From NCBI GenBank assembly GCA_003820635.1, contig RPOS01000146.1:1-7307 (forward strand): 7,307 nucleotides of DNA, read 5' to 3'. Shown here in pieces: positions 6,260 through 7,307 of the stretch. Source of the stretch: Verrucomicrobiaceae bacterium. Its GTDB lineage: Bacteria > Verrucomicrobiota > Verrucomicrobiae > Verrucomicrobiales > Akkermansiaceae. A model generated the notes under the pieces. It worked only from the letters and a program-made list of their open reading frames with translations, had not been told where the DNA came from and did not search any database. Within the stretch, counting starts at the first letter, position 1. Each line of letters begins with the position of its first letter. The translations under genes and the position numbers were made by a program.

Positions 6260-6373
6260 GAACCGCAAAGGCGCTAAGATCGCAAAGAAGGAGCAGAGAA
6301 AGAGTATTGAGACTGGTTTTGGAAATTATGAAAAACTTTGCGATCCTTTGCGGCCTTCGCGTCTTTGCGGTTC
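6260..6373. repeat. Inverted pair of short-period CGCAAAG repeat arrays
   Basis: The spacer between the CvpA-like gene and gatB (6235-6387) contains two facing arrays. The left arm (6260-6287) reads GAACCGCAAAG and continues with CGCTAAG and CGCAAAG, the heptamers starting 8 and 9 bp apart. The right arm (6336-6373), read on the minus strand, opens with the same GAACCGCAAAG and has four heptamers (CGCAAAG, CGCGAAG, CGCAAAG, CGCAAAG) starting 8, 9 and 10 bp apart. The arms could fold into an imperfect stem with a 48-nt loop, the right arm having one extra unit. Transcribed from the minus strand, this would lie in the gatB 5' leader or at the 3' end of the CvpA-like message. No T-run follows the stem, so it is not a classical terminator. 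Confidence 0.75.
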
Positions 6374-6387
6374 AAGTTGATAGGGAA

Positions 6388-7182
6388 TCATAGCTGGAGA
6401 TCTTTGAGCACGGCTTGGACTTTCGGGTCGTTCAGCGCCTTGGTGAGCAGCGGGTGGCGCAACAGGGTGCCGAATTTTCCCTCGCGGGCAAGGGTATGGA
6501 GTTCGGGATCGTTGACGATGATGGCGCGGGGAATCGGCTGGCCGGTGCGGGGGTCGATGACGGGTGCGAGCGGGGAATCTGATTGGGCGGTGATGGCTTT
6601 GGCGAGCGCGAGGCGAGACGGATCGGCGAGGGGATCGAGGAACTTGAGCCAGGACTCCGGCAGCACGGCTTCCACGGAGGTTTTCAGTCGATGGCTGAAC
6701 TTCGCGGGAGTCGCCTCGTTGATGCCGATCTTTTCTTCAGAGAATGCGCGGATTTCCGCGATGGAACCGGTGTGGTGGATGGCGGTGGCGCCGATCAGGC
6801 AGATCAGCGTGGTCGGGATCAGGGCGAGCAGCAGGCGGACGGCCATGCGGATCACCGAGCCTCCGCCGTTTTCACCCGTGGAGGGCCCGCCAAAGGGGCG
6901 GAAGATCGACTTGGTGATGAAGCGGATGAGGAAAAATGAAACCAGGAAACCGGCGATGGGCAGTCCGGTGGTGACGAGGCCGATGGATCTTCCGAAGTGC
7001 TCGATGGACAGGCCGGGCGCGAGTTGCCAAATCCTGAATCCGATCCACGCGCTGAGTGCGAGCACCACGGTGCCGATCATCATCCGTGTCATGCCGCGCA
7101 GCATCACGAAACCGGCGCACACCAGGAAAATGATGAGCGCCGCCGTGCCGAGGCTGATCTGCGGGATGGAGTCGGGGGACAT
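6388..7182 (-). CDS. Integral membrane protein with four predicted helices, CvpA-like
   Basis: This 264-residue protein has four hydrophobic segments near residues 10-27, 35-55, 68-90 and 113-133, and then a soluble C-terminal half. The N-terminal pattern, in which a glycine-rich turn LRGMTRMMIG separates the first two helices, resembles the CvpA (colicin V production) family. CvpA proteins usually stop soon after the fourth helix, so the 130-residue tail is an extension. The tail contains DPRTGQPIPRAIIVNDPE (210-227) and ends in HPLLTKALNDPKVQAVLKDL (243-262), a pattern of short helices often seen in membrane-linked proteins of unknown function. The ATG at 7180-7182 has no visible Shine-Dalgarno sequence; it is preceded by an 8-bp repeat. 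It precedes gatB on the same strand but is separated by 153 bp. The role is unknown; the CvpA link is a resemblance, not proof. Confidence 0.75.
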   Translation of the reverse strand: MSPDSIPQISLGTAALIIFLVCAGFVMLRGMTRMMIGTVVLALSAWIGFRIWQLAPGLSIEHFGRSIGLVTTGLPIAGFLVSFFLIRFITKSIFRPFGGPSTGENGGGSVIRMAVRLLLALIPTTLICLIGATAIHHTGSIAEIRAFSEEKIGINEATPAKFSHRLKTSVEAVLPESWLKFLDPLADPSRLALAKAITAQSDSPLAPVIDPRTGQPIPRAIIVNDPELHTLAREGKFGTLLRHPLLTKALNDPKVQAVLKDLQL

Positions 7183-7190
7183 TTGGTAAA

Positions 7191-7230
7191 AGCTGAAACT
7201 CTGAAATGTTGAGAAGCTGAAATGAGAAGC
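7191..7230. repeat. Degenerate 8-bp tandem repeat (AGCTGAAA type)
   Basis: Read on the plus strand, successive octamers are AGCTGAAA, CTCTGAAA, TGTTGAGA, AGCTGAAA and TGAGAAGC. TGAAA recurs in strict 8-bp register at 7194, 7202 and 7218. The array occupies most of the spacer (7183-7245) just upstream of the CvpA-like gene, so it would lie in its promoter or leader. It has too few and too short units to be a CRISPR array. Confidence 0.6.
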
Positions 7231-7245
7231 GGTTTCCGTCTGGCT

Positions 7246-7307
7246 TCAGTCGCCGTAGTGAGTCCACATGCGCAGGATCAGCACTTTTTTCTGCTCGATG
7301 AACACCT
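7246..7307 (-). CDS. C-terminal end of an unidentified gene (19 codons visible)
   Basis: Reading inward from the right edge on the minus strand, one frame gives VFIEQKKVLILRMWTHYGD and then TGA at 7246-7248. The residue pattern (charged, then hydrophobic, then an aromatic tail) looks like a genuine protein end, and the following 63-bp spacer with repeats fits an intergenic gap. I do not recognise the family. The other two frames also read through this stretch, so the frame choice is a judgement. The gene would be upstream of, and in the same direction as, the CvpA-like gene. Confidence 0.5.
   Translation of the reverse strand, partial: VFIEQKKVLILRMWTHYGD

Noticed and set aside
6260..6373. 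Intrinsic terminator at the inverted repeat
   Set aside because: The loop is 48 nt and the only T-run on the minus strand lies inside the loop, not after the stem.
6338..7189. Plus-strand open frame (283 codons) opposite the CvpA-like gene
   Set aside because: The minus-strand frame has clear membrane helices and a natural ending. This one is Ser/Arg-rich low-complexity shadow sequence and also runs into the inverted repeat arm.
7191..7230. CRISPR-like array
   Set aside because: The units are 8 bp, degenerate and contiguous, with no spacers and no cas genes nearby.

Overview
The window is GC-rich and dense with genes. It reads as ordinary chromosome from a member of the Planctomycetota-Verrucomicrobiota-Chlamydiota group, most likely a Verrucomicrobiota bacterium. 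This placement is an inference from gene content: an ABC-2 operon with an anchored helical-repeat protein of a type I associate with this group, a secreted S8 peptidase, GatB without GatA or GatC beside it, mostly weak Shine-Dalgarno sequences, and intergenic CGCAAAG-type short-period repeats. No rRNA, tRNA, CRISPR array, transposase or integrase was seen.

Layout. Positions 1-1088 (minus strand) hold the first 362 codons of a secreted subtilisin-like (S8) serine peptidase; its far end lies outside the window. It appears to start at TTG. A 121-bp divergent spacer (1089-1209) separates it from a tight plus-strand operon at 1210-3978: an ABC ATPase, an ABC-2 type membrane subunit (ATGA overlap) and a membrane-anchored helical-repeat protein (4-bp gap, GTG start). 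The first two form an exporter-type ABC module, and the third is probably an accessory factor.

From 3968 to the right edge every gene is on the minus strand. In transcription order these are: the last 19 codons of an unidentified gene (7246-7307), a 264-residue membrane protein with four predicted helices that resembles CvpA (6388-7182), gatB (4783-6234), a small nucleotidyltransferase-fold protein (4210-4737), and an 81-residue orphan (3968-4213) that overlaps the nucleotidyltransferase by ATGA. The orphan's 3' end overlaps the 3' end of the plus-strand operon by 11 bp, so the two blocks converge with no space for a terminator.

The most interesting non-housekeeping items are three. One is the overlapping nucleotidyltransferase/81-aa pair. 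The second is the two unrelated short-period repeats in the spacers on either side of the CvpA-like gene: an inverted pair of CGCAAAG arrays, and an 8-bp TGAAA-type tandem. The third is a heptamer, TGTTAGG, found four times across the window, which accounts for every TTA leucine codon I found. No complete new system is demonstrated.
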